Assembly: GCA_965662545.1 (NCBI GenBank)
Contig: CBFIHZ010000001.1
Coordinates: 62,001 to 126,000, forward strand
Reading direction: 5' to 3'
DNA length: 64,000 nt
DNA from: CPC320 sp002684375
Lineage (GTDB): Bacteria > Pseudomonadota > Alphaproteobacteria > Rhodobacterales > Rhodobacteraceae
Positions 42,166 through 51,472 of the stretch are shown here, one piece after another. The notes below the pieces were generated by a model, which saw only the letters and a list, made by a program, of their open reading frames with translations, was not told the origin of the DNA and searched no databases. Position 1 is the stretch's first letter; each line of letters starts with the position of its first letter. The position numbers and the translations under genes are program-made.

Positions 42166-43062
42166 TCAATCGGTCGTCACAAAAGGCTTTAGGCTTTCAG
42201 CGAAAGTTTCAATAAATTCAAGCGTAATGAGCGAAGGGGGTGTGGCAATTGGGCGGAGCACTGACAGGTGATGCGGAACATGTGGCAGGAAAGGTCGCAT
42301 TTCAATATCGTGATTAGAAAATTGGCTGGCGTCCAATTCACTGACAACGGAGACGCCATTGCCTTTGGCCACCAAAGCGCAGGCACCGGTGAACTGTCGG
42401 GTTTCAATCCAAGATGGAAGTTTGACACCCTTATCGATAAACGCTTGGTTTAGTGCTATGAAAAAGGGGCTGTCTCTTCGGGTATGGATTAGTTTTTCCT
42501 TGACCAGATCTTCTGGTCCGATCGTGGTTTTTTTGCCTAGCCAATGGCCCTTGGGAAAAATACACACGGTGCGGATTTGAAAATTGCGGCTTTCGGTTGC
42601 CGGATGGCTATGAATGTCTGTCAGACCGCAATCATATTGCTGACCAATAATCCAATCGAGAATGCGCTCTGGCCGGTCGGGTTCTATTGTCACTGTGACG
42701 CTGGGGCGAGTTTTAAGGAAATCTATCATCACATTGGGAAGATGGCTTGTCGCAAATCCTGGAAGACATGCGATCCTCAGGTGACCTGCGGTGCGCTCTG
42801 TCAGATCATGTTGTAATTCTTCAATATTTTTGAGCCCTTCCAGCACCCGTGAGACTTCACCTAGCAGCAGTCTGGCTTCTTGGGTAGGCAACAACTGCCC
42901 GTTTTTGCGTATGAATAGATCAAAGGCAATTTTGTCGGAAAAACTAGACAACAACCTGCTGACCGCGGGTTGTGAAATACTGAGGCTTGCGGCTGCGCGC
43001 GTGACGCTGCCTGTGGTTGCCACTGCTTCAAACGCCTGTAGCTGTCGTAATCTCAGGGCCAT
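42166..43062 (-). CDS. LysR-family regulator, probably of ugp genes
   Basis: A 298-residue LysR protein. The N-terminal helix-turn-helix reads LRLRQLQAFEAVATTGSVTRAAASLSISQPAVSRLLSSF (3-41), followed by a two-lobed effector domain. I start at the ATG at 43062, preceded by GGAG; the frame continues upstream over the intergenic region, including the operator, and is not conserved. It diverges from ugpB with a LysR-type T-N11-A palindrome in between. Regulation of ugp by LysR instead of a Pho box is an inference from this layout. Confidence 0.88.
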   Translation of the reverse strand: MALRLRQLQAFEAVATTGSVTRAAASLSISQPAVSRLLSSFSDKIAFDLFIRKNGQLLPTQEARLLLGEVSRVLEGLKNIEELQHDLTERTAGHLRIACLPGFATSHLPNVMIDFLKTRPSVTVTIEPDRPERILDWIIGQQYDCGLTDIHSHPATESRNFQIRTVCIFPKGHWLGKKTTIGPEDLVKEKLIHTRRDSPFFIALNQAFIDKGVKLPSWIETRQFTGACALVAKGNGVSVVSELDASQFSNHDIEMRPFLPHVPHHLSVLRPIATPPSLITLEFIETFAESLKPFVTTD

Positions 43063-43113
43063 GGCGTCAATATCTCCGTATGTGTCTGCTTGCACCTTAG
43101 AGACCAATTTAAC

Positions 43114-43128
43114 ATAACACAATGTTAT
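43114..43128. promoter_or_regulatory. LysR-type operator between lysR and ugpB
   Basis: ATAACA-CAA-TGTTAT is a perfect inverted repeat containing a T-N11-A LysR box (T43115 and A43127). It lies about 50 nt before the LysR start and about 215 nt before ugpB, a position usual for autoregulation. A strong -10-like AT-rich stretch follows. Confidence 0.6.
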
Positions 43129-43342
43129 AAAAAAGTTATAATAAATTACTTTGACTTATTAAATTTAAAGTGATTTGGTTCTTATGTTGATAACTCTGAG
43201 TGATTCATGCGTCACGAAGATTCTGGGATGGGGGGTTAGGTCACTGCAGATTGGGATGGTACATATAACTTTCACAGTTGTTTTACCATGATGTCATGTA
43301 CGATCGCTACCCGGGCTGATTAGATAACCAAAGGAGCTTTCT

Positions 43343-44641
43343 ATGAGAAACACACTTATACTTGCCGGTACAATTGCCACATTGGCAACATCGGCTTTTG
43401 CTGACGCCGTTCAGGTTGATTGGTGGCACGCGATGGGCGGGACCAATGGCGAGCGCGTCAATAAAATTGCTGACGATTTTAATGCGTCGCAAAGCGCCTA
43501 TAAAGTCGTGCCAACTTACAAAGGCAACTATACCGAAACAATGACGGCAGCCGTGGCAGCTTTCCGCGCCAAAGAGCAACCGCATCTGGTTCAGGTTTTT
43601 GAAGTTGGGACTGCCACTATGATGGCGGCAAAGGGTGCAGTATATCCCATTGAGCAATTGATGGCGGACTCGAACGAGGCGTTTAACAAGAGCGATTATC
43701 TGCCAGCCGTGATTTCGTATTATCAAACTCCAACTGGCGAGTTACTGTCGATGCCGTTCAACAGCTCTACGCCTGTGATGTGGTATAACAAAGACGCCTT
43801 TGATGCAGCCGGGGCGAAAGTTCCTACGACTTGGGCCGAGGTTAAAACCGCCGCGCAAGCACTGGTCGATAACGGTATGAAATGTGGTGTGTCGTTTGGC
43901 TGGCAGTCTTGGGTCATGCTTGAAAACTATTCATCTTGGCATAACCTGTCGCTTGGGACCAAGGAAAACGGCTTTGCTGGCTTTGACACCGAGTTTAGCT
44001 TTAACAACGACGCAGTCATCGCTCGCCTTGACGATATTGCATCAATGACGGATGGTAATTTGTTTGTTTACGGCGGTCGTCGCGGTGACAGCTTGCCGCT
44101 GTTCACCAATGGTGAATGTGGCATGTGGATGAATTCTTCAGCTTATTACGGGTCGATTAAATCGCAGGCGGAGTTCAACTTTGCGCAAACCATGCTGCCG
44201 CTGGACACAGACGTTGCTTCAGCCCCGCAAAACTCAATTATTGGCGGCGCAACCCTGTGGGCTTTGGCGGGCCACGAGGCTGATGAATATACAGGGGTTG
44301 CCAAGTTTATGACCTATCTTTCGTCGGCCGAAGTTCAGGCGTGGTGGCATCAGGAAACTGGCTATGTTCCGATCACTACTGCAGCCTATGACCTGTCGAA
44401 AACACAAGGTTTCTATGACAGCAATCCTGGTACAGACACTGCGATCAAGCAGCTGAGTTTGAATGAGCCAACACCAAATTCTCGCGGCTTGCGCTTTGGT
44501 AATTTTGTGCAAATTCGTGATGTCATCAACGAAGAGATGGAAGCACTTTGGGCTGGTGATAAATCCGCAAAAGTCGCGCTGGATACTGCGGTTGAGCGGG
44601 GAAATGCTTTGTTGCGCAAGTTTGAAAGATCAGCAAAATAA
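43343..44641 (+). CDS. ugpB: sn-Glycerol-3-phosphate ABC binding protein
   Basis: Periplasmic receptor for glycerol-3-phosphate and glycerophosphodiesters. The 432-residue precursor has a signal peptide (about 1-20, ending SAFADAV), then VDWWHAMGGTNGERVNKIADDFN, the UgpB N-terminal motif. The central MPFNSSTPVMWYNKDAFDAAG segment and GGATLWALAGH are also characteristic. AAAGGAG gives a strong start. It heads a ugpBAECQ operon, which supports the specificity. A strong stem-loop follows its stop. Confidence 0.93.
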   Translation: MRNTLILAGTIATLATSAFADAVQVDWWHAMGGTNGERVNKIADDFNASQSAYKVVPTYKGNYTETMTAAVAAFRAKEQPHLVQVFEVGTATMMAAKGAVYPIEQLMADSNEAFNKSDYLPAVISYYQTPTGELLSMPFNSSTPVMWYNKDAFDAAGAKVPTTWAEVKTAAQALVDNGMKCGVSFGWQSWVMLENYSSWHNLSLGTKENGFAGFDTEFSFNNDAVIARLDDIASMTDGNLFVYGGRRGDSLPLFTNGECGMWMNSSAYYGSIKSQAEFNFAQTMLPLDTDVASAPQNSIIGGATLWALAGHEADEYTGVAKFMTYLSSAEVQAWWHQETGYVPITTAAYDLSKTQGFYDSNPGTDTAIKQLSLNEPTPNSRGLRFGNFVQIRDVINEEMEALWAGDKSAKVALDTAVERGNALLRKFERSAK

Positions 44642-44654
44642 AGATTTTGCACCT

Positions 44655-44686
44655 TGCAGTGGGCCATCTTTTAATGGCCCACTGTA
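44655..44686 (+). promoter_or_regulatory. Stem-loop between ugpB and ugpA
   Basis: CAGTGGGCCAT pairs perfectly with ATGGCCCACTG (11 bp), extendable by a G-U and a T-A pair, around a 6-nt loop. It begins 14 nt past the ugpB stop and no T-run follows. It should act as a 3' protective structure and a partial attenuator for the permease genes. Confidence 0.75.
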
Positions 44687-44704
44687 CTCACCACGGAGAC
44701 ACTA

Positions 44705-45586
44705 ATGCTCAAGCGCGTCCATTTTCCTTCTTCGCCGCTTCCTTATCTATTGGTCGCTCCACAAATAATAATTACCATAATCTTTTTCATATGGCCTGCG
44801 AGCCAAGCGATGTATCAATCACTTTTGATTGAGGACGCCTTTGGTCTATCCCAAGAGTTTGTTTGGTTTGAGAACTTCGAATATCTCGTGCAGGATGAGC
44901 AATATCTAAGCGCTTTTTGGCGTACGATCTTTTTTTCAATCTGTGTGGCGAGCCTATCGATGGGGTTTGCATTACTACTGGCAGGCTTTGCTGATCGTGT
45001 TGTACGCGGTGCGCTTGCCTATAGGACAATGCTGATCTGGCCCTATGCGGTTGCCCCTGTTCTGGCCGGGGCGCTCTGGATGTTTATGTTCAATCCCACT
45101 TTAGGCATTTTTCCGTATATTCTTGAGGTGATAGGCTATGATTGGAACCATTACCTCAACGGATACCAAGCCATGTTTCTGGTGATCCTTGCGGCAGCTT
45201 GGAAGCAGGTCGCGTACAACTTTTTGTTTTATCTGGCCGCAATGCAGTCGATTCCGCGCTCGATCGTAGAGGCGGCTGCAATTGACGGTGCAGGGCCTAT
45301 GCGGCGGTTTTGGACCATAATTTTTCCGCTTTTGTCACCGACCACGTTCTTCCTGCTTGTGGTCAATGCAGTCTATGCGTTTTTTGACACTTTCGGCATC
45401 ATCCATGCCGTCACCCAAGGCGGGCCTGCAAATGCAACGACGATCCTGGTTTATAAAGTGTATAACGACGGCTTTGTGGGGCTTGATCTCGGCGGATCTG
45501 CTGCACAATCGGTCATCTTAATGGTGCTGGTCATATCAATGACGGTTGTCCAATTTCGCTTTATTGAGAAAAGGGTTCAATACTAA
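44705..45586 (+). CDS. ugpA: Glycerol-3-phosphate ABC permease UgpA
   Basis: A 293-residue inner-membrane permease with six predicted segments, opening PSSPLPYLLVAPQIIITIIFFIWPA as in UgpA. The EAA loop is VEAAAIDGAGPMRRFWTIIFPLLSPT (about 192-217), and FFDTFGIIHAVTQGGPANAT is a typical MalF-type segment. GGAG lies before the ATG. Its stop overlaps the ugpE start in a TAATG. Confidence 0.93.
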   Translation: MLKRVHFPSSPLPYLLVAPQIIITIIFFIWPASQAMYQSLLIEDAFGLSQEFVWFENFEYLVQDEQYLSAFWRTIFFSICVASLSMGFALLLAGFADRVVRGALAYRTMLIWPYAVAPVLAGALWMFMFNPTLGIFPYILEVIGYDWNHYLNGYQAMFLVILAAAWKQVAYNFLFYLAAMQSIPRSIVEAAAIDGAGPMRRFWTIIFPLLSPTTFFLLVVNAVYAFFDTFGIIHAVTQGGPANATTILVYKVYNDGFVGLDLGGSAAQSVILMVLVISMTVVQFRFIEKRVQY

Positions 45587-46437
45587 TGGTCGAAAACCGC
45601 CCCCTTTTAAACCTTGTAACCCACGCCATACTTATTCTTGGGGTTGCCATTGTGGCTTTGCCAATATGGATTACGTTCGTGGCCGCCACCCATGATGAGG
45701 TGCGTATGATGCAGGGTCCGATCCCGGTTTTGCCCGGATCTTACTTTTGGGAAAATCTCAAACAGACATTTTGGGGTAGCGGTTTGGAGGGTACTCAAAT
45801 AACGCCGGTTTGGCGGATGCTGCTCAATTCACTGGTGATGGCGCTGATGATTGCCGGTGGTAAAATAGCAATCTCACTACTGTCTGCCTTTGCTATTGTT
45901 TATTTTAAATTCCCATTTCGCATGGTCTTTTTCTGGATGATATTTGTCACCCTTATGTTGCCGGTGGAAGTGCGGATCATCCCGACCTATGAGGTGGTTG
46001 CCAGTCTTGGAATGCTTAATTCGTATTGGGGGTTGACGGTGCCTCTGATTGCCTCTGCTACTGCCACATTTATGTTTCGGCAGGTTTTTCTGACAGTATC
46101 GGATGAAATGTTAGAAAGTGCGCGGATGGATGGCGCCACGCCGATGCAGTTTTTCTGGGATATCTTGCTGCCATTATCGCGCACTAATATTGCAGCGCTG
46201 TTTGTAATTTTGTTCATTTATGGCTGGAACCAATATCTTTGGCCTCTGCTGATTACCACGGACGGTGATATGACGACGATCGTCATCAGTATCAAACAAA
46301 TGCTCGAGGCGGCTGAGCAATCACCACAATGGAATATCATCATGATGACGGCATTGCTGGCAATGCTGCCGCCAATATTTGTGGTCATCACGATGCAAAA
46401 GCTCTTTGTGCAAGGCTTGACTGAAACCGATAAATAG
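45586..46437 (+). CDS. ugpE: Glycerol-3-phosphate ABC permease UgpE
   Basis: The second permease, 283 residues with six predicted membrane segments. Features are the N-terminal NLVTHAILILGVAIVALPIWITFVAATH, the EAA loop ESARMDGATPMQFFWDILLPLSRTN (about 178-202) and YGWNQYLWPLLIT, typical of UgpE. Translation is coupled to ugpA by a one-base overlap. Confidence 0.93.
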   Translation: MVENRPLLNLVTHAILILGVAIVALPIWITFVAATHDEVRMMQGPIPVLPGSYFWENLKQTFWGSGLEGTQITPVWRMLLNSLVMALMIAGGKIAISLLSAFAIVYFKFPFRMVFFWMIFVTLMLPVEVRIIPTYEVVASLGMLNSYWGLTVPLIASATATFMFRQVFLTVSDEMLESARMDGATPMQFFWDILLPLSRTNIAALFVILFIYGWNQYLWPLLITTDGDMTTIVISIKQMLEAAEQSPQWNIIMMTALLAMLPPIFVVITMQKLFVQGLTETDK

Positions 46438-46447
46438 GAAGACGCGT

Positions 46448-47503
46448 ATGGCCAAAATAACACTAGATCAGCTGAGCAAATCCTATGGGAGCACAGAAGT
46501 CCTGCACCATATAAATGGTGATATCGATGATGGCAGCCTGGTTGTTATCGTTGGGCCTTCGGGCTGTGGTAAATCAACTCTTTTACGGATGATTGCCGGA
46601 TTGGAGACGGTCACCTCAGGTCAGATCACCATTGGGGGGGGCGTGGTCAACGATTTGGAGCCCGCCGAGCGCGATATCGCGATGGTGTTTCAGAACTATG
46701 CGTTATACCCGCATATGTCGGTACGTAAAAACATGGCCTATAGCCTGAAAATCCGCAAAATCCCACAGTCAGAAATAGACCGCAGGGTAGAGGAGGCCGC
46801 CGAAATACTCGAATTGTCGCCATTTCTTGAACGCAAACCCAGACAATTGTCAGGTGGTCAGCGTCAACGGGTTGCGATGGGGCGTGCGATTGTCCGCGAT
46901 CCGCAAGTATTTTTATTCGACGAACCGCTCTCGAACTTGGACGCCAAGCTTCGGGTGCAAATGCGTCTCGAAATCCGCAAATTACAAAAACGTCTCGGTG
47001 TTACCTCGATCTATGTCACACATGATCAAGTAGAGGCGATGACATTGGGTGACCGGCTTATGGTCTTGAATGCAGGCAGGGTTGAGCAGTTTGATACGCC
47101 AATTGCTTTATATGAGAGACCGGCCTCAATGTTTGTTGCGGGATTTATTGGCAGCCCGGCGATGAATTTTCTACCTGCAACCATCGAAAATGGTGCGCTG
47201 ACGTTGGAAAATAAAACCGTACTGCCGGGCACAACTGTGGCGGCTGGGGCTGTTATTATCGGGATACGGCCAGAACATCTGGTGCAGCGCCCGGATGGCC
47301 CTTTGGCGGTGCGCATCGAGATGTTAGAACATCTTGGCGCCAATACGCTGGTGCACGGGGTGCTTGAGGGCACCAAGACCCCGATCGTGGTGAGCATCGA
47401 CGGATTGCAGACACTGCCCACAAATGCAATTTTGTGTTTTGCCCCTAAAGAAGGTCAAATTCACATGTTTGACCGGCAAACCGAGGTGCGGTTACCCGTA
47501 TGA
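46448..47503 (+). CDS. ugpC: Glycerol-3-phosphate ABC ATPase UgpC
   Basis: A 351-residue ATPase with Walker A GPSGCGKST (36-44), signature LSGGQRQRVAMGRA (about 134-147), Walker B FLFDEPLSNLD (about 155-165) and a C-terminal regulatory TOBE domain (GIRPEHLVQ). It lies 10 nt after ugpE and overlaps ugpQ by ATGA. Its close resemblance to the sugar ATPase at 40497-41498 reflects a shared MalK/UgpC family. Specificity follows from the operon. Confidence 0.94.
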   Translation: MAKITLDQLSKSYGSTEVLHHINGDIDDGSLVVIVGPSGCGKSTLLRMIAGLETVTSGQITIGGGVVNDLEPAERDIAMVFQNYALYPHMSVRKNMAYSLKIRKIPQSEIDRRVEEAAEILELSPFLERKPRQLSGGQRQRVAMGRAIVRDPQVFLFDEPLSNLDAKLRVQMRLEIRKLQKRLGVTSIYVTHDQVEAMTLGDRLMVLNAGRVEQFDTPIALYERPASMFVAGFIGSPAMNFLPATIENGALTLENKTVLPGTTVAAGAVIIGIRPEHLVQRPDGPLAVRIEMLEHLGANTLVHGVLEGTKTPIVVSIDGLQTLPTNAILCFAPKEGQIHMFDRQTEVRLPV

Positions 47504-48450
47504 GAGATCTCGATACTTTATCGCCTTTGCGCCGGGCTCCGGGCGTGATAAGAATTCATGGCCATCGGGCGGCGCGGGGGGTGCTGCCGGAAAACACGAT
47601 GATCGGGTTTCGCCATACTCTGGACATCGGTCTCAAGGTGGTGGAGCTTGATGTCCTTATCACCGCAGATGGCGTGCCTGTGGTCACCCATTATCCAAGA
47701 CTAATGGCCGCCGCCACGCGGGATAAAAACGGCCGGTGGTTGCCCGATGACAGTCCGTTAATTTACGCGATGAGCTTTAATACTTTACAAGAGTTTGATG
47801 TTGGCGGTCTGCGCGCCAGCACCGACTATGGTGAAAAATATCCCGATCAGGCCTTTTTGACCGGTGTCCGCGTTCCAAGTCTCGCGCAGGTGGCGGCGCT
47901 GATAAAGGAACCGGAGTTTGAAGATGTCTGGCTGAATCTCGAAATCAAAAGTACCCCTGAGGCACCTGAAAACACCCCGCCGCTGCCTGATCTGGTGTCG
48001 AGTGTCTTGCAGACCCTCATTGATCAGCAAGTAACTGACCGGGTTTTCATCCAGTCCTTTGATTGGCGGGTTCTGTCAGAGCTGCAACGTCAGATGCCGG
48101 ATATGCCCCGATCCTATCTGAGTTATGATCACCGTGAACACCCCACGATGGTCGTCAATATCTATGAGGGGTCAATCTGGATGGACGGTGTGTCTTTAGC
48201 GGCTCATGACGACGCGCTCCCACAGGCGATTGCATCGCTCGGGGGTCAGATTTGGTCGCCTTATTTCAAAGACATCACCCCTGCCAGACTTGCGCAAGCG
48301 CATGAGGCGGGTTTGATTGTAAATGCCTGGACGGTGAACGATACCAGAGATATCCACCGGATGATTGAACTTGGCGTGGACGGGATCATCACAGATTATC
48401 CTGCCCGTGTGCAGCGGTGTTTAATGGCTTGTGGATTGTCCTGGACATAA
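47500..48450 (+). CDS. ugpQ: Glycerophosphodiester phosphodiesterase
   Basis: Hydrolyses glycerophosphodiesters to glycerol-3-phosphate and an alcohol in the cytoplasm. The 316-residue TIM-barrel protein has the catalytic HGHRAARGVLPENTMIGF motif (about 22-39), then VELDVLITADGVPVVTHYP with the metal Glu/Asp. VNAWTVNDTRDIHRMIELGVDGIITDYP is the conserved C-terminal strand. There is no signal peptide, which matches the cytoplasmic UgpQ type acting on imported diesters. It is the last gene of the operon. Confidence 0.92.
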   Translation: MRDLDTLSPLRRAPGVIRIHGHRAARGVLPENTMIGFRHTLDIGLKVVELDVLITADGVPVVTHYPRLMAAATRDKNGRWLPDDSPLIYAMSFNTLQEFDVGGLRASTDYGEKYPDQAFLTGVRVPSLAQVAALIKEPEFEDVWLNLEIKSTPEAPENTPPLPDLVSSVLQTLIDQQVTDRVFIQSFDWRVLSELQRQMPDMPRSYLSYDHREHPTMVVNIYEGSIWMDGVSLAAHDDALPQAIASLGGQIWSPYFKDITPARLAQAHEAGLIVNAWTVNDTRDIHRMIELGVDGIITDYPARVQRCLMACGLSWT

Positions 48451-48619
48451 ACGTTCTTGGACCGCTCGGGTAAACAGGCTTGCTTATCGAAAACCCGAGG
48501 GCATATCACCCCCGATGTGCACGTCATTGCACCCTCGATGTCGTTGTTTTTTCGACGTGATGTGGAGGTGTGATTGGCAAACAATCATTGTCGGGGTGGC
48601 CGCACACACGGCAAAAAGG

Positions 48620-49888
48620 CTATTGTAAGACCCCGGGAAGCCAGGTCGCAGCGGCGGGAAACAAAATCATCAAGATGCCATATAATATACCCACACCTAC
48701 AAAAAGCGGCACTTCCTTGAATGCTCTGGCGGGATCTTCACGAATAACACCAGCAGCTGTATAGACCCCGACGCACACGGGTGGTGTGATCATACCAATC
48801 CCGGCAAATGCGACAAATACTACATATAAATGCAGCAGGTTCTGGTTGAGAGAGGTGATAATAGCTGCGAAAATCGGAACAGTGAGATAAAACACTGGGA
48901 CAATTTCGATGAAGGTGCCCAAGACCAGACAGATGATGGCCAAAGCGGTCCAGAAAAAATATATTCCAACGCCAATTTCAGTGAAATACTGGATTATTTT
49001 CTGTGGCAGTTGCGAATAAGTCAAAACGACGCTGAGAAAGGTCGCCATGGCAATGATCGCAAATATCACCGCAGTGATTGCAGCGGTTTCTTTCAAACAA
49101 CTCAACAAACCTGAAAAGGTTAACTCCCGGTAAATGGCGAAACCCATAAATAGGGCCCATAAACCGGCGATTGCAGCTGATTCAGAGGGCGTTAACAAGC
49201 CCGCATAGATTCCACCAAGGATAATGCCGGGCGTGATCAAAGCTGGCAGTGCATTTTTGCCTGCCTGCCATCTTTCGGCGGCGCTGGCCTTTGAAGTGCC
49301 GGGTATATTTCGGCATTTAACGATCACAATGATGATCATGAATAACAATAAGATAAAGCCTGGAACAACCCCGGCTGCAAAGGTTTGGGACACGGGAACA
49401 TTGGTCAGTGCGCTGAATAAAATAGCCGCGTTTGAGGGCGGTATTAAGGCTTCAAGCAGGGCGGCAGACGCCGCCAGAACCACCACAAAAGGCTTTGGGT
49501 ACCCGGCCTCAATCATCTTTGGCATCATGATGGTGCCGACAGCGGTGATTGCCGCCAGAATTGAGCCACAGAAAGCGGCAAAAAAACCCATCGAGATCAC
49601 CATCGCAATGCCAAGCCCACCCCGCCAGTGGCCAACCAAAGTTGTGGCGAAATGGACCAAACGCGACGCAGCGCCCCCTTTCAACATTGCCATTCCGGCA
49701 AAGATGAACAGCGGCACCGCAATCAGAACATGCTTTGTCAATGCGCCAAAAGACACTTGGACCAGTACGGACCAAGGCAGGTTCAAACCGCCGATGGCGG
49801 CGACGGAACTGCCGAGGCCAAACACCAGAAATATTGGAACGGACCCGATCAGCAGTATCAGCGAAAGGGAAAAAGCCAGTATGTACAT
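48620..49888 (-). CDS. dctM: TRAP transporter large permease (DctM)
   Basis: The main translocating subunit of a TRAP transporter. It has 422 residues and about 12 hydrophobic segments, with the opening LAFSLSLILLIGSVPIFLVFGLGSSVAA. Further family motifs are AVPLFIFAGMAMLKGGAA (about 57-74), FCGSILAAITAVGTIMMPKMIEAGYP (about 107-132) and ALIPPSNAAILFSALTNVPV (about 147-166). It overlaps the dctQ stop by one base (TAATG). Substrate is not readable; TRAP systems of this kind import carboxylates or other organic anions in exchange for sodium. Confidence 0.92.
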   Translation of the reverse strand: MYILAFSLSLILLIGSVPIFLVFGLGSSVAAIGGLNLPWSVLVQVSFGALTKHVLIAVPLFIFAGMAMLKGGAASRLVHFATTLVGHWRGGLGIAMVISMGFFAAFCGSILAAITAVGTIMMPKMIEAGYPKPFVVVLAASAALLEALIPPSNAAILFSALTNVPVSQTFAAGVVPGFILLLFMIIIVIVKCRNIPGTSKASAAERWQAGKNALPALITPGIILGGIYAGLLTPSESAAIAGLWALFMGFAIYRELTFSGLLSCLKETAAITAVIFAIIAMATFLSVVLTYSQLPQKIIQYFTEIGVGIYFFWTALAIICLVLGTFIEIVPVFYLTVPIFAAIITSLNQNLLHLYVVFVAFAGIGMITPPVCVGVYTAAGVIREDPARAFKEVPLFVGVGILYGILMILFPAAATWLPGVLQ

Positions 49889-50394
49889 TATTCGGATTCC
49901 AGTTCTTGTGGACTGCGATCCGTCACGGCATCGATCAGTAGCTCAAGGGCAAACGAGCCCATGATTGCAAATCCAACTGGAAACGACAGATACATCCACC
50001 AAATTGGCAAATCGATTTCCAACTCCATCAGTTGTCCCAATCGAAAATAGAGTTGCGTTGCCTCTAGACCGGCTTTGAAAAATATCATGGCAGCAAGCAG
50101 AGCGACGCCGTTGATGAATATCTTTAAAAAATAAAGTTGTTTTCTGGACAGAACGGAGGAGAGGAAATCAACCTGAATATGACTGCCCTGCTTGAACAGA
50201 GGGCCAAGCAGGGGAAACACCAGCCAACAGACCAGAACGGGCGGCAATTCAATCAGCCAGTCATAGCCCGTCCCGGAGATAAAGCGGGTTATGGCGCTGA
50301 GACTGAGCGCCATAACCATGATTGTGACAATAGTCATTGCGACCGCGAAAGAGAGTTTGAACAAAGCCCGGTTCAGCAGGCGCAAAAGCGACAT
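49888..50394 (-). CDS. dctQ: TRAP transporter small permease (DctQ)
   Basis: A 168-residue membrane protein with four predicted segments, starting MSLLRLLNRALFKLSFAVAMTIVTIMVMAL. SAITRFISGTGYDWLIELPPVLVCWLVFPLLGP (about 29-61) is the DctQ signature region. I take the ATG at 50394, with AAAGGA upstream; the frame stays open into dctP but not in a conserved way. It sits between dctP and dctM, as expected for an operon. Confidence 0.88.
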   Translation of the reverse strand: MSLLRLLNRALFKLSFAVAMTIVTIMVMALSLSAITRFISGTGYDWLIELPPVLVCWLVFPLLGPLFKQGSHIQVDFLSSVLSRKQLYFLKIFINGVALLAAMIFFKAGLEATQLYFRLGQLMELEIDLPIWWMYLSFPVGFAIMGSFALELLIDAVTDRSPQELESE

Positions 50395-50446
50395 GGTCGA
50401 TCCTTTATGGCCAGATTGGCAGGTGTACAGATAGGCAGGTATTTTC

Positions 50447-51472
50447 CTACTGCTGCGCGAAGGCCTCTGCTGCGAGCAAGACATCTTTATCAAACATATC
50501 TGCCATAGCCGGCATCACTTTGTCTGCCATCATGGCGTTGAACTTTGCTTTCTCGTCGCCGGAAAGCGTCGTGACTACGCCACCGCGTTCGACAAATTTC
50601 GTCAATGTGCTTTCGCCAGCATTCAGGATCGTATTTGTTGCCAATGTACCCACTTCGGCCCCGACTTCCATCACGATGTCCTGCAAGTCTTTTGGCAGCG
50701 AATTGAACCAATCTTGGTTGGCCATAATATATGCATCGGCAAAATACTGATATGGTTTTTGGGCAAAAGCAAGATATTCCCACCAGCTATAGGCTTCGAT
50801 ACTGCCGGGAGGGCTATTAATCGTATCAATCATCCCGGTTTGCAGCGCTGTGTATACCTCGCCTGTCGGCAGAGACACAGTGTTGGCCTCGTAGGCATCC
50901 CACATAGGACGCTCGCTTTTCAACAAGGCTCTGGCTTTCAGGCCTTTCATCGTGTCAATACCCGTCAGTTCACGGGCGCTGCTGAAAGTCATAACCGGGC
51001 CAACAGGATTGTACATGATCAGTTTAGAGTTACTTTTTTGGGTAAGATCGTCCCAGACCGCGCGTCCGGCATCGGATTCTTGAAAGAAACTGCGCTGTTG
51101 TTCGTAGGAAGAGAATAAACCCGGATAAGAGGCCACATTGAAGTTCTTGTTTATGGGAGGAAAGCTGACAACCCCAACCACACCGCCAAGTTCAACGGCA
51201 CCCGAGCTTACAGCTCCCATGACTTCGCGAATACCAAAAAGCTGTTTTGACGGATAGAACTGTATGGTCAAACGACCCTCAGATCGTTTTGTTACCTCAT
51301 CGGCAAAAATTTGTGAGTGGATCGCACTTTGGTGCTTTGGGCTCCAATGGCCTGACATCCTAGCCACTAAATTTTCGGCGAATGCAGTCTGTCCGGCGAG
51401 AACTGCAATTGCTGACAGAGTGCCAAGTCCATACCTGAAAATTGTATTCATACGTATCTTTAGATTATTCAT
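50447..51472 (-). CDS. dctP: TRAP transporter solute-binding protein (DctP)
   Basis: A periplasmic receptor of 341 residues with a signal peptide to about 32 (GQTAFAENL). Its DctP motifs include SEGRLTIQFYPSKQLFGIREVMGAVSSGAVELG and LKGLKARALLKSERPMWDAYEANTVSLPTGEVYTALQTGMIDTINSP. The conserved Arg that pairs with substrate carboxylate is in this KARAL segment. GGGAGG lies 8 nt before the ATG at 51472. No regulator or catabolic gene is adjacent, so the substrate remains open. Confidence 0.9.
   Translation of the reverse strand: MNNLKIRMNTIFRYGLGTLSAIAVLAGQTAFAENLVARMSGHWSPKHQSAIHSQIFADEVTKRSEGRLTIQFYPSKQLFGIREVMGAVSSGAVELGGVVGVVSFPPINKNFNVASYPGLFSSYEQQRSFFQESDAGRAVWDDLTQKSNSKLIMYNPVGPVMTFSSARELTGIDTMKGLKARALLKSERPMWDAYEANTVSLPTGEVYTALQTGMIDTINSPPGSIEAYSWWEYLAFAQKPYQYFADAYIMANQDWFNSLPKDLQDIVMEVGAEVGTLATNTILNAGESTLTKFVERGGVVTTLSGDEKAKFNAMMADKVMPAMADMFDKDVLLAAEAFAQQ

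Noticed and set aside
48451..48619. Bidirectional terminator between ugpQ and dctM
   Set aside because: Partial inverted repeats around 48520-48560 pair poorly; no convincing stem with a T-run.
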